From assembly GCA_905250115.1 (NCBI GenBank), contig CAJNOI010000012.1:65240-129239 (forward strand): a stretch of 64,000 nt of DNA, read 5' to 3'. Both the position numbers and the translations under genes were made by a program. Every line of letters begins with the position of its first letter. Positions within the stretch are counted from its first letter, which is position 1. Below the pieces are notes generated by a model, which saw only the letters and a list, made by a program, of their open reading frames with translations, did not search any database and was not told the origin of the DNA. Source of the DNA: Adineta steineri. Lineage: Eukaryota; Rotifera; Eurotatoria; Adinetida; Adinetidae. This document shows, in pieces, positions 22,212 through 34,600 of this stretch.

Positions 22212-24068
22212 TTATGTTTTATTTGTATTCAACACCCGTTGTACCCAATGTAACATTCGTTCTATATGTGAAATTGTTTGTTCTATATTGTTCAAGGAAT
22301 GTCCTCCATCAAACCATTCAATTTCACAGTTCTTATTGTACTGATGCATTTTAGCTTCATAATTTTTCATTGGACGTATTGGACAACGTGTATCATTACA
22401 AGCTTGAATAATCAGTACTGGTGCAATGATTTGTTCAACATAGGTAATAGGTGATGCCGTTATGTATAGTTCTGGTTTCTCTTCAGGTGTTCCACCAAAT
22501 AATGTTTTTTGATATCCACGAAGTCTTTCAGCAGAATCTTCATATTGTATAGTCCAATCAACAACTGCAATACCAGCCATACCACCAGCCCAAAGATTTG
22601 GATGTTTACCCAATGCGAGCAGTGTAAGATAACCACCATAAGACCAACCAGTAAGAAAAATAACATTTGCTTGAGCAATTCCCTGTTCAATAAGCCATGT
22701 ACGAGCAGCTACTACATCTTCTATTTCCCAATATCCAATGTTAGAATAGATCTTGTGTTGAAATGTACGACCGAATGTAATCGAACCACGATAATTAATT
22801 GAAAGATGTGCAAAACCATGATCAACCCATACTTCAGTTTGTGGACCAAATCTGTTAGGTGAAACATCTTCAGGACCACCGTGCATATCAAGTATAGTAG
22901 GCAATGGTCCACTATTATCATTGGTGACTGGTAATGTAAGCCAACCTTGAATAAGTTGTCCATCGGAAGATGGAAATGTGACTGAACGACGCAAATGACT
23001 TGGCGGAATTTGATCGTTTATTAATGATTTAAGCATAATTTGTTCAAATGCTCCAGTTTTACCATTTAATGAAATTGTCTGTAGCGGCATATTTGATGTT
23101 TCCCATTGGACAATGATTGATCCATTAGGACTAAATTGAGCATCAAATATTACACCTGACGGTTGTTCTATGAGTTTGTTCAAGATGCCATCATCAATAC
23201 AATAGGAATAAACTTGAAATGTTGCATTATGAATATGTAACAAAAGAATAAGCTTGCCATCACTTGACCAGTCTAGTGGTGTAACATCACCTTCGCTACC
23301 TAACTGTTCAGATGCAAAATCAATTCGTTCATTTGTGCTTACATTCCAGATAAACGGCCGATAAATTCCACTACGATTACTTTTTGCTAAAAGACGTGTA
23401 TCATTGGATAATGATGCGAATTGTTTTGGTACAATATTCACATCCATACCATCATCAAGTGTCCCAATATGTTTTTTAGGATTTCTAGTATCAAATACAA
23501 CTAAATTGCTTCCAGCACCTTTTTCAGTATCTCTTGTTTCTATGACAACTAGTTGACCGTCATAAGATATGGCAAAATTTTCTGTAAAATTTGATGTTTG
23601 ATAGATGAGATTAGGTGGACCAAATGTTGTAGATATCATAGAGCGTGTAAATAATTGAAAACCATTTTCTTTATCAGAAATTAAATACGCCAATGTTCTA
23701 CTAATATAATCTGTTTTCATCGTTATGATTGAGTAAGGTTTCATATCAGGAGTTATATCAATCTGTTCATCTGTTTCAGTATTAATACAAATTAAATGAC
23801 CAATTTCATCACCTTGAGTATCATTCAGATAATAAATTGATTGTCCATCACTGGAGATCATACCCTTTTCTTTTCCAGTCGTATGTTGAGTTAATTGACG
23901 TAGTTCACCATTTGAAACGTTCCATGAATATAATTGATATATACCTGATTTATTGCTTACAACTAAACCACGTTCGTAATTACATCGTGCAAGATATCCT
24001 CGACTTAGAGACAATCGAAAGCGTTGCTTCCATGGAGCATTCTCATCAGTTATAGGTGCAATATTCAT
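22212..24068 (-). CDS. S9 family serine peptidase (acylaminoacyl-peptidase / POP-like)
   Basis: Single exon. The likely start is ATG at 24068 (618 residues); the upstream extension to 24173 is basic and not family-like. The N-terminal half is a WD/PD40-like propeller with repeated S-x-D-G and W-S-x-D-G turns. The C-terminal alpha/beta hydrolase domain carries the oxyanion motif D-M-H-G-G-P, the nucleophile Ser476 in GWSYGGY, acid Asp559 (QACND) and His590 (DGGHS). Enzymes of this group cleave short peptides or acylated N termini in the cytosol. No signal peptide is present. The intron-free structure over 1.9 kb suggests bacterial origin or retroposition. Confidence 0.88.
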   Translation of the reverse strand: MNIAPITDENAPWKQRFRLSLSRGYLARCNYERGLVVSNKSGIYQLYSWNVSNGELRQLTQHTTGKEKGMISSDGQSIYYLNDTQGDEIGHLICINTETDEQIDITPDMKPYSIITMKTDYISRTLAYLISDKENGFQLFTRSMISTTFGPPNLIYQTSNFTENFAISYDGQLVVIETRDTEKGAGSNLVVFDTRNPKKHIGTLDDGMDVNIVPKQFASLSNDTRLLAKSNRSGIYRPFIWNVSTNERIDFASEQLGSEGDVTPLDWSSDGKLILLLHIHNATFQVYSYCIDDGILNKLIEQPSGVIFDAQFSPNGSIIVQWETSNMPLQTISLNGKTGAFEQIMLKSLINDQIPPSHLRRSVTFPSSDGQLIQGWLTLPVTNDNSGPLPTILDMHGGPEDVSPNRFGPQTEVWVDHGFAHLSINYRGSITFGRTFQHKIYSNIGYWEIEDVVAARTWLIEQGIAQANVIFLTGWSYGGYLTLLALGKHPNLWAGGMAGIAVVDWTIQYEDSAERLRGYQKTLFGGTPEEKPELYITASPITYVEQIIAPVLIIQACNDTRCPIRPMKNYEAKMHQYNKNCEIEWFDGGHSLNNIEQTISHIERMLHWVQRVLNTNKT

Positions 24069-24673
24069 GTCTATCAGCGTATAATGGATTACAAAATATA
24101 AATAAGAATGAAGGACTAATCTTATTCTTTTCTTTTTTGCACAATGAAAACAAACGAAGAATGTCGTTATCAATCACGTGCGAAAACGTTGCATCGAATA
24201 TATATTTGTGATAAAATACTTAAACATACAGAGAACGGTATTTGTATGTATGAGTAATAGAGGTTTGCATCTCTTTTTCTATTTGTCGAAATGAATATTT
24301 TATTCAAATTCTATTTCAAAATAAATATTTAAAAACTATAGATAGTGACAATTTCTACTATTAAACGAATTTCTAAGATGATACAATTCTATTGATTTAT
24401 AGTTCATTCTTGTTAGTAGGCGCCATCTATTATTATTGTATCAGAGGAAAGATGTGACTAAAAATACTGAGTATATGATATTCACATTCAGATCGATTTA
24501 TTAATATAATTAATAATTCAATTTTTTTATTTGAGTAAGCTTTTCTTTCATGTATGATTAAATATATGAGATTATATGTTTCAATTACAATATTAAATAG
24601 AATGTCTTCTCATAGAAAAAAAAGGCTTGAAGTCAACATTTAGAAATTGTTATAAGTAGGGTTATATGATTAT
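24069..24673. other. AT-rich intergenic region
   Basis: 605 bases between two minus-strand genes. It holds the promoter of the S9 peptidase and the 3' end of the LamG gene. No repeat or gene seen. Confidence 0.45.
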
Positions 24674-27074
24674 TTATGGATTAGCAAGTGATGTAACCTC
24701 GGATGTAGTAAGTTCTCTTGCGTAAACATAAAATTCATCAATAGATCCGTAAAATTGACCCATTTGAATTGTAGCTGTGTTGCACGTACTTGTTCCAAGT
24801 AATGAATTACCAAGCGTGATCGTCATTGGAATAGAACCAGCAGCAAATGTATACGCACCAACCGAGCTCCATAGAGTACCATTTATATATAATTTTAGAC
24901 CACTGGTCGGTGAATAGGTCGTCACAACATGAGTCCATATATTAAGTGGAGCCTGAGGTCCGGTAAGTGGAACATTGCTACTATTCCAACTATCGATGGC
25001 GATTTGTCCGGATGAAGTGAGACCCATCATTGGTAAACACCATCCGCCAATCTGCGCTCCATCAGTTCGACTACTTAAATGTATAATTGTTCCACCAGCA
25101 AGACTGGTAGGTTTAATCCAAACAGCGAATGAATAGGGCCAACCATTTATACCTAAACGTGCTAGTCCAGTTACTTGAACATAGGATGATGAACCTGAAA
25201 GTGATATGCTTTGATTTATCCGACCTGCTGATGTATACGAATAATTCGTTCCTGTTCCATTAATTTTCAGAGGACCAGAATCAAGAAGTGTATCTTCATT
25301 AAAAGAAAGATAGACAACCAAGGTAGCATCACTTAAAATTTCTGTTGCATTTTTCGCCCAATTATAATAAGCCATTGAATCGAGACACCCATCAAATTGA
25401 TCATTCGATGCATTTAAGCCGATAGTGCCAATAGTCACTGGTCTAAAAATAAAATCAATAAAATGAACAATGAAAAAAGAAAGAATTGATAATTCGAGAC
25501 ATTTATTTCTGTGTATTAAACTGTTTAAGCTAATGATCATCAACTAACCCTGCCATGCCTTGATATGGCCCTGATAAACTACGTGATGTATCCAAATATC
25601 CGTTGACATAGACATACTGTGTGTTAATCGAATAATCATAAACATAAGCCTAGAATTAATATAAAACTAGAAAATTCTTCTTCAACGACTTTTTTCTTCG
25701 ATACATACCAGATGATACCATTGTTTAGTATTTAATATCTAAATGAAATCGAAAAATATTGGTTATTCATCTCGTATATTTATACAATTTACTTACTTGA
25801 GTTCCTGGATCATCGTCAAGAAAGAAACCAAGATATATGCGTTGATTGCGAATGATAAAGTGTAGTGTGCTGTCCTGTGTGCCTTGATCCAGCTGACCAA
25901 ATATCGAATTATCGGTATATGGATTGCTATTACATAATGTTTGTGCATAAATCCACACTTCGAGTGTTAACGATGTATAGGACATGTTGAAAAATGGTGG
26001 CTTATTCATCACTACTGATTGATTCATCGATCGATTCAACCAAAGACAAGAACCAGCACCATTATAACCAGGTGAAAGATAAGTTATTCCATTGCGACCA
26101 ATTCCATTAAAATTATTGTACAAATCTTGTAATGTACCATCGAAAGCCCAAAAAGCTTCGAGAGCTAAAAAACAAATAACATTCGAGCAAAATACGATGA
26201 ATGAAATAATAATATAGGATACAAACGTGTTTGACATATTGAACCTCCCCATGCCGTACTACCTATATTTCAAAAGTTACATAGATGAACGATTTTATAC
26301 TTGTGATCACTCACATGTGCATACGTTGGGAGCTGTACAGTTGCCACCGTTCAGACATGAAGGATTGCAAACAGCTATTTATTAAAATATGATAAAGTAA
26401 GATTTGAATATTTTCATACTAAAACTAGATGTTAGTTTCTTAGAAAAATATTTTTAGATTAGATTTGACTATTTCTGACATTGACATATATATATCTTTC
26501 TCTAATCTAAATGAAACAGACGTGCGGTAGTTGTTGTTGTCACCGTTGTAGTAGTCGAAGCAGTCGTCGTAGTCACTAAAAAATTAAAAATATAATCATT
26601 TTAATGCATACATGAGTTTACCGGTTGTTGGAGACGTAGTTGAAGCAGATCCTGTCGAAGAAAAACGAGTTTTGGTTTATTTCTATTCGAAATGCCCAAG
26701 TTTTGCTCACCTGAATGTTTCCAAAGGACAGTAACAGTAGTCAATGCAATTCCTGCAGCTAATATACCAAGAAATAATCCAACAGCAAATATTTTTCTAT
26801 CAGAACCAGTTGATCGATTAGTCGTCGATTCATCTGCAGGTGTACGACTAAAAAAGGTATAGAAATCAAAGTAGAGTTCTCTAAATATCTGCTAATTAAC
26901 TACGCACTTTGTTGATCCATTGCAAATACTGTTTGAAGAAATAATCGTATTACGACTCGAATTTCGGTCATTACCGTTTAGTGTAGATAATGCAAGAGCA
27001 TTATACTCAAAGTTTTGATCATTACTTTTGTTACTTTGTCGTTGCAAACCATACATGTATTGTAATACGCTCAT
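24674..27074 (-). CDS. Type II membrane protein: Thr-rich stalk, EGF-like unit, two LamG-like domains
   Basis: Ten exons join in frame: 26908-27074, 26711-26847, 26622-26651, 26522-26575, 26315-26374, 26227-26262, 25797-26164, 25709-25738, 25549-25649 and 24674-25442, giving 583 residues. The order is: cytoplasmic Ser/Asn-rich tail (about 1-80); one membrane helix (FAVGLFLGILAAGIALTTV); a Thr/Ser stalk coded by two tiny exons (30 and 54 nt); an EGF-like unit (CNPSCLNGGNC...CTCSTAWGGSIC); then two concanavalin-A/LamG-like jelly rolls (ALEAFWAFDGTLQDLY... and VVYLSFNEDTLLDSG...), the second ending GSIDEFYVYARELTTSEV. There are many N-glycosylation sites. LamG-type domains bind glycans or matrix proteins, so a cell-surface adhesion or recognition role is inferred. 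Confidence 0.88.
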
Positions 27075-28168
27075 TCTTCTTTTTTCCGATTTATTTTATC
27101 AATGAAATGTTTTCGTTTCAATCTCGTGCTATAATGTACTTTTCATTTCGTATTAGTATGAAAAAAAACAACTAGATGAAAGCCACTCAAGTGCACATAT
27201 TCTATATTGAATTTCTTCATTAGGTATGAGAGTGACTACATGGAAGCAAAAGTACATTTGTTTTCTTTGTCAAGTGCACGATGTGAATGTAAAGATGAAA
27301 TAAAATCATTTTTTTCTTATATCTTGAAGGTAATGATGGCGCCTGAATATTTCATCATAGGAGATTCATCTTCAACCTGATCCTGAGAATTGATTGCAAC
27401 AAGCTTTAATAGAAAAGAAATAAAAAAAAAACTTCTTTTTTTTATTAATATTCTTCAAACAATAAATTTCAGTTGCATTATTAATTAGATTTAATTCAAA
27501 TTCAAATTTTATTTTTATTTTAATATAACGTACTGGTAGATGTGCGTGAAATACGAAATAAATAATACCTATTCACATACGAGAACTACAAAGATTAATA
27601 ATATTTTTTCTGAAGTAAGAACATTTGAAAAAAGATGTTTCAATCAAAGTGTTAGTAGCAAGAGAATTGTAGAGTGAAAATTTAGACAATATGGCTTAGA
27701 AACAAATCTTTGATACAAGCACGTGAGACACTGGGAATCTTGATTTCAATGATCTATGATAACGTTTTGATTTCGACAAGATAGCCTTAAATACAAAATA
27801 ATTTTTTTCAAGATATTTACGAGAACACAATGAAAGTAGATATGGTTACACTACTAAAGATACGAATATAAAATATAGGACACATTTTGTTTGTACTGCT
27901 TCCATCCATTTCTATATTTTGCATTACAATGTGCGTCCAAAGCAGGAACATTTGAAAAAGAAATAGTACTTCTGTCAAGGGTGAGTGTGGGTGTGAGAAA
28001 GAGAATGCTATGCATTCATTCGTTAATCTTCTTTTCTTTACAAGTAGTTACATGCAAACTATCGATGTTATATGATTAAAATAATTTCAAACTCTAAAAA
28101 GAGATATTAGTATGGCTATGCATCAGTATATTTTATAGATAAGAGTGGAAAAGACATTAAAATAGAAA
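27075..28168. other. AT-rich intergenic region
   Basis: About 1.1 kb with no supported gene. One G-rich half of a telomere-like repeat (AAGGGTGAGTGTGGGTGTGAG) occurs at 27977-27997 without a matching C-rich arm. Confidence 0.5.
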
Positions 28169-29146
28169 TCATGATAATCGAAATGTAGCAGCAATCATCA
28201 AATGATCCGATGGATGGGTTTCGTCAGGATAAGATTCTCCACTTGGGTGACTAGGTAATTCCATTACTTTTTCAACAGTAAGTTGCCCAGTAAAAAAGAT
28301 ATAGTCTAGAGTTTCCCAGAAGCTCGGTGAATCCGCTGTGGTAGCAAAATTTGTATAAACTGGTTCCGATTGATTTTTCTCTCGATAAGCACTTTTCAGT
28401 ACTTGATCGGTATTGGGCCAGTATGAAACATTGTAGATTTTTGATTGAGGAAAATGAACGTCAAGATAACCTTTCTCGGTTAGAGCTCGATAACATGTAT
28501 CACTTGGTAATATATTGAAATCACCTGTTAAAATAAAATCATTTCCAGCGGCTAATTGAAACATAAGATCTTTTACAATTAATGCATGTATAGACATCAC
28601 ACTAGGTTCTTTATAGTAGCAAGGCATATGATATGTACCCACACCCAATGATTTACCATCGATGACGACTTGTAAATAGATGAGAGTATTGGCCCTATTC
28701 ATAGACGTTTCCCAAGGATCGGATGTTGTTTCCATGGATTCACCTGAACCGTCTTGGTTTTGATTCCATGTATTTTCACGACTTTTACAAATCGAGCGTA
28801 TATGATTACCGATTTTATTATAAGAAATGGTATTAAGTTGCATGGAAACAGGAATTGCTATTCCAACACCCATAAAATCATCCCAATGTCCACCATATAG
28901 ATTATGAAACAGAGTATAATTTAATCGACGAAAAAATAACTCTAGTTTGGGTAACATAGTAAGAGATAGTTCTTGAAAACAAAGAATCGTATTTTCATTA
29001 TGATTAATTTCCTGTTCTAATTCAGTTTGAATTAAATTCCATCGATAATCAGTTTTAAGAAACTGAGGCTGACATTTTACGTAATATTCTGGATCATCAG
29101 CATAGATGGGCACCAACAAATTATATGTCACAACACGAACAGTCAT
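28169..29146 (-). CDS. Endonuclease/exonuclease/phosphatase (EEP) family protein
   Basis: Single exon, 325 residues. The EEP fold is marked in order by N9 (VTYNLL), E59 (CFQEL), a TYHMPC histidine, the Asp/Asn pair in LTGDFNI, and the C-terminal SDHLMIAATF with the catalytic Asp-His. The layout (NLL..., FQE, GTYHMP, GDFN, LDYIFF, HPSDH) fits the CCR4/Angel/PDE12-like branch, whose members remove poly(A) or 2'-5' oligoadenylate, although sphingomyelinase-like activity cannot be excluded. There is no signal peptide, so it is probably cytosolic. It has no introns, unlike most neighbours. Confidence 0.85.
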   Translation of the reverse strand: MTVRVVTYNLLVPIYADDPEYYVKCQPQFLKTDYRWNLIQTELEQEINHNENTILCFQELSLTMLPKLELFFRRLNYTLFHNLYGGHWDDFMGVGIAIPVSMQLNTISYNKIGNHIRSICKSRENTWNQNQDGSGESMETTSDPWETSMNRANTLIYLQVVIDGKSLGVGTYHMPCYYKEPSVMSIHALIVKDLMFQLAAGNDFILTGDFNILPSDTCYRALTEKGYLDVHFPQSKIYNVSYWPNTDQVLKSAYREKNQSEPVYTNFATTADSPSFWETLDYIFFTGQLTVEKVMELPSHPSGESYPDETHPSDHLMIAATFRLS

Positions 29147-29784
29147 AATAATGTTATAAAATCAGGCTTTTTTTGGCAAAAATCAGTATGAAAAAGTGGT
29201 AAAGAAACGTGCACATTATATACACATTCAAAGAACAGAATGTGTACACAGGTAGATGACAAAAAGTAATGGATGGAATTTTCATGGAGAGAAAAAATTG
29301 CACAAGCAAGAACATGACAAAATAAAATATTTATACAATGACGTGATTCATTGAATTTTTTTGATGCTCAGTAAAAAGTCAGCGATAGAAATTTCTTCGA
29401 ATGTATAACATATCATACGATGTCATCTATACGAAGTTCTGCATACGATTTTCAAAAGAGAGAACATTGCAAGGGTCATACTATATTATGCCTATTTAAA
29501 AAGGCTAGTATTTAAATGAGCACTAATAGTGACTGAATGAGCAATAATTAAAATACGAATTAGCAATAATCTTTGAGCAATAAAAAAATCTTTTTTGAGC
29601 AGTTTTAAATTATGAAATGGTTAATAATTAATCCAGTAAATAGCAATATTAATTTCATATTTTGGTAGTAAGAAAAAGAAAAACTCCAGTTTTTATTTCT
29701 ACAATTGATCATAAAAAAAAGGAAAATGAGCAATAAATGTTCTATTATAGCAATAAAGCTTCTTTTGCTTTACATGGTCAGCCT

Positions 29785-29861
29785 CTTGAAGGTGTGGGCG
29801 TTAGTATGGATTATGATGAAGTGAACATATACACGGACCCACACCCACACCCACCCTCGAG
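29785..29861. repeat. Telomere-like hairpin repeat (THR)
   Basis: It begins CTTGAAGGTGTGGGCGTTAG and ends ACCCACACCCACCCTCGAG. The right arm holds three good copies of the C-strand hexamer. Confidence 0.75.
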
Positions 29862-30450
29862 AAAAGCTGATTTGTTGATTAACTTGCTATAGACTTCACC
29901 TCTTTTGAGTTCAGTTCGGTTCAGTTTGGACCTTTTAAAAAACTAAATCGGTACGGTTTGCTTCGGTTTGACAATTTTTCGGCAGAATTCGGTTCGATTC
30001 CAAAAAATCACGAACCGATTCCACCTCTGATATATATACATAAACAGGATAGAAAATTCAAACACAGTGAGGGAAAAATAAGGAGAAAGGAAAGTACTTG
30101 AACGAGTTAACGTTTGGAAAATACTTCTGATAAAAAGGAAAAAACAATATATATGTGACGATCTTGGATAAGCCATCTATACGATACAATCAAAAGAAGG
30201 AAAAGAAAATATCCAACACAGATGAATGGTACTGTAAACTCCAGTCTATAATAAAAGACCACTGGGTCTTCTGTTATATTTCTCAAACTAAGCCTAAATT
30301 TACTGAAATCGTCATCAAAATACACATAATTTGTATAGAAATTTTTTCCAGAAGGGTCTTCTATTATTGGAGGTTCCTCTATTGAGAGGGGGTCTTCTGT
30401 TATAGAGGGGATTTAACAGCTGAATTTATATTGCTCCTTACACATACGGT

Positions 30451-30620
30451 TTATTGCTCGTTTAGTATAATTATTGCTCATTTAATATGATTATTGCTCA
30501 TTCAGCATATTTATTGCTCATTCAGCATATTTATTGCTCATTCAGTATTATTATCGCTGATTCAATTTTATTATTGCCAAATTTCGTTATTGCTCATTTC
30601 GATTTTATTATTGCTCATTT
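30451..30620 (+). repeat. Minisatellite, 20-bp unit, about 9 copies
   Basis: The unit is close to TTATTGCTCATTCAGTATAA; units 3 and 4 are identical (TTATTGCTCATTCAGCATAT) and the outer units are degenerate. The reverse complement of its core (GAGCAATAA) recurs scattered from 29520 to 29760. Confidence 0.85.
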
Positions 30621-30669
30621 AAAAAGATGCAATGAAAAAAAACGCATAGCATGCACAATATAAATGATT

Positions 30670-30741
30670 TTGAGGGTGTGAAAATATAGATATAATATAA
30701 TCATTCCATACCCTAGCTCTCACTCTCACCAATACCCTCAA
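30670..30741. repeat. Telomere-like hairpin repeat (THR)
   Basis: It begins TTGAGGGTGTGAAAA and ends CTCTCACCAATACCCTCAA, with matching terminal inverted repeats (TTGAGGGT / ACCCTCAA) around an A/T core. Confidence 0.8.
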
Positions 30742-30742
30742 C

Positions 30743-30914
30743 ACTAGTGATCTTCATAAGAGTCCGAAACTCAATTCGAACTCCGACTGCAACGTAGTCG
30801 AAGTCACGAAACGAAAATATTTCAAAGTTGGAGTTGAAATCGAAGTAGAAATTTGTTTTTCAGAAGTCGGATTCGGGTTTCGAAATGAAAAAGTGTGACT
30901 CCGCTGATCACTAC
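30743..30914. repeat. Short fold-back element with GTCGGA-type interior
   Basis: The ends are TAGTGATC (30745-30752) and GATCACTA (30906-30913). The interior is a degenerate alternation of ACTCCGACT-like and AGTCGGATT-like words, so much of it can pair with itself. It abuts the hairpin at 30670-30741. Confidence 0.45.
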
Positions 30915-31649
30915 TCAACACTAGAAAAAACACAAAACAAAACGGTAAAAACCAACCGTTATTTTTGTTGTATTTTGTGTTTTTACTCTGTTCTACACTA
31001 CCGAGTTTTTATGTTTCACTTGATATTACCACATTGCTGTGTCAATATTTTGCTTCTCCATTCTCTGCATGGAGATGCCGCCTTCCAAGAGAATATTTAT
31101 TACGTTAATATACTGCGTCTTTCGCGGAAAATTCCAACTTCTTTTCTAACTTATATAAGACATTGTGCAGAATAAGTTGATTTACTTCAGATTTTGATTC
31201 AGTGAATCGTCAGTCACTTCTCAAATAAGGTATGTACATAGCTTTTTAGATTAAAAAGAAGTAACTCTTTTGTCATTAAAAATTTCTCTTCAATATTATG
31301 CATCTTTTTCGATTGAAATATATTCTAATTACTGAAGTTCCATGCAAACCATTGACTCGGTTTCTTTGCATACGAGAGATGACGTAACGTAGCCAAAAGA
31401 CCTGCCGATATGAGAGAAAAAATCCGATGGAGGCTGTAATGCTTATCCAACTTACGGGTATGGATGGGTATCAATATGAGTGTATTTAAATGTGAATATA
31501 GATTTATTGTAACGAAGGACTCTATTCCGGACTCATTCATTGCTATATTTTGAACAAAAAAAACAAGTCTATGGAATTTAAATGTTTGTTGTTATTATTT
31601 ACTAGGGTTTGTGTAATAAACATCAGATTTACGAATCAATTGTACAACT

Positions 31650-34600
31650 ATGACCGATATATTAGTTTACGTACCCGATCTGCCCGTGGACGTTAGTGAG
31701 GATGAGCTTGAGGCAGCGATCGAGACTCGTCTAAAGATCGGCCAACGTATAGAAGTGGACAGTGTTAAATGCTATTCTAAACTGGGTATTGCTGTCATTA
31801 AAATGACGAAAGAAGATGATAAACATCATCTTGTTTCGGATGTTGAATCAATTGTTCTTAACAAGGATCTCGGGATAAATATATCATTTATTGATAAACT
31901 TGAACTTGGATCTTACATTGTAATTGATCAAAAACTGAAAAATATTCCTTCAGCCGACGAACTTGCTCAACATTATTCGCATGCATATAAAACATCGAAA
32001 GTTCGTACTTGCGAGACGGTATCCGTTCAATTTCCTAACGTTTTTCGCATTTCTTTCAAAAGACTTGATGAACTGATTCAAGCAGCGAATGCACCTAATT
32101 TTAAAATTGATACTGTGTTTGCTACTGTTTATCCGCGTGCTGAGCTTAACTTTCTTGAAGATCTACCACCACATACTGATGAAAAACAAATTACAGCAGC
32201 TATTGCAGCTCAAATTGCTGAATCTCAACTCTCAACAACATCATTCTATGTTCAACATAATAGACAAACTGGTAATGCAATTATAATAGCATCTAAATCT
32301 ATGAAAAAATGGGCAATGGAAGGATTTCTAACCATCGATGGACGCAATATATCAAAAAAGCATAAGCTTCCATATAGAGTGCTCGTTTCACCCGTACCTC
32401 ATGGTTTTGATTTAGACAAAATACTTCGTAACAAATTGTTTGGTAATCGAGTTGCTTCACATAAACTTATCGATGACAAACTCATTATAGAACTCAATGA
32501 TTTGAATCATTATAATGATTGTGTAGAAATCGGAGGATTAGGGATTGATGGCAAAGCTTTGATAATTAAACCGCATACTGTTGTCAGTGATCCAGACTCA
32601 TGTGAGCTCGATGCTTTAAATTGGTATGAAACAGCTATGTTAGATATCAAACCAGATATAACAACAATTATCACTGATCATCAACATCCAATATTCCGAT
32701 TCAAATGGAATGCAGCAAATTTTGTTGAACAGATGAAAAAGGCAGAAACATCAGCTATATTTGTGAAAGGTTATGATCTTACTCGACATTTACTACGAGT
32801 AACAGTAATGTTGAATACTATTGGAGCTCTTAGAAAAATGAAATATATTGTGGATGATAAAGAAATCAAATTAAAATTTGAACGAACGAAAACAATTGGT
32901 TATAATCATCAATCAAAATTATTTATGGGAAAAAAAGTTTCTGAGTCAGATTTGAAAACACCGTACCTATCAACAACTGTCAAAGTCATTAATCAAGATT
33001 GCCTTGTTCTGTGTGAACAATTGGTTGCTGAAGGACGTCGACCATTGGTGCTTAACATGGCCAATGCAGCCAGTCCCGGAGGTGGCTATCGAAAAGGTGA
33101 TGGCGCACAAGAAGAAAATATTTTTCGTCGTTCAGATTATTATCATAGTCTCGATGGTGACCTAGCTGATAAAAATCGATCGGAACGACTTTACTGTACA
33201 CCGAAGGGTGAGCAAAAACCGCTGGTAGGCTTCGCTAATTATTATCCAATGGATGAATTTGGAGCAATCTATACATCTGGTATTACTGTATTTCGTGGCA
33301 CTGAGCAAGATGGTTATCCTTATAAAAAAGAACCTCTCTACAATATGTGTGCTATTGCTATGGCAGCTTATCGAGATCCTCCACTAACTTCTAATAACAC
33401 ATTACAAAATCGAACAGCTATGAATACACATAGAAAGATTGAAAATATCTTCGCTATAGGATATCATCAGAAGCATGATTGTTTGGTTTTATCAGCTATT
33501 GGTTGTGGTGCTTTCAAAAATCCACCTGAACATGTCGCTTTACTTTTCAAATCTGTTATTTTACAATATGCTGGTTATTTTGATACTATTTATTTTGCTA
33601 TTATTGATGATCATAATGCTGGACATCGTGTCAATCCTAATGGAAATTATCGTCCATTTAAAGACATACTTCATGATTTAGTAGTACGATCACCACAAAC
33701 ATTACGTGTCGATGGCATTACTGGTCCATATCGTATTCTTGATAAAACATCTGATGGACAATTAACACTCGGTAATGCTTATATTTCACAATCACCACCT
33801 TGTCAACATGGCAATAATTGTCGCGATATTAAAAATATGGATCATAGTCAAAACTTTTCACATCCACCAAGATGTTCATTACAAAGTACTTCTTCAGAAT
33901 GTGATCAAATAAACGATGAAGTACATATGGCTACGTTTATGCATACCAGAAAATGTGATAAGGGTGGTGTATGTGACAATGAAGATGCTGCACATTGGAA
34001 TGATTGTTATCATCCAGATTTTTGTAAGAATAAATCGCATTGTATCGATTATACTTCTGAACATTTATTTTCGTATCGACATTTACCTGCCTGTCCAGAT
34101 GGAATGGATTGCTCAAAATATTTGAATCACGATGATGATCATAAGAAAGCATTTCGTCATTTCAAATCGATTTGTCCAGATGATAATTGCTGCAGTAAAT
34201 TTTATGACGAAACACATACGAAGAAAACTATACATTCATTTCGTGAACCGTGTCCATTTACGCCATATATATGTGCTATGTATGTCGAATATTTTCAAGC
34301 TGGTAAATCAAAAAAAGTTCAGCCAGATATAGAACAGCATTGTCTACAATATTCACATGTTTGTCCTTATGGTCGTCTATGTAGAACAACCGAGGATAAA
34401 CATTACGTAACAACGATTCACATTGCTCGACATATTTGTCCTGATGGAGACAAATGTACAAAAATGAATAAAGAAATTCATTTGGAATCATATACTCATC
34501 CAGGTATTCGTGATATTCGTCTGGTTTGTAAACATCCAGGATATAAATGTCATCAACGATTCGATCATAAACATCTGACAACTTATCGACATGGACAAAA

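Larger units (their letters stand above)
29147..31649. other. Repeat-dense intergenic island
   Basis: 2.5 kb with no supported gene. From left to right it has scattered GAGCAATAA motifs (29520-29760), a telomere-like hairpin (29785-29861), a CGGTT-rich fold-back stretch (29895-30032), a GGGTCTTCT-containing segment (30226-30422), a 20-bp minisatellite (30451-30620), a second telomere-like hairpin (30670-30741) and a GTCGGA-type fold-back (30743-30914). Frames such as 30885-31175 overlap repeats and are not credible genes. Confidence 0.65.

Noticed and set aside
30451..30620. CRISPR-like array
   Set aside because: The 20-bp units are contiguous with no unique spacers; it is an ordinary minisatellite.
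30885..31175. 96-residue plus-strand frame
   Set aside because: Its start lies in the fold-back repeat, and the composition (Cys, Leu, His mixture) shows no domain, signal peptide or splice partner.
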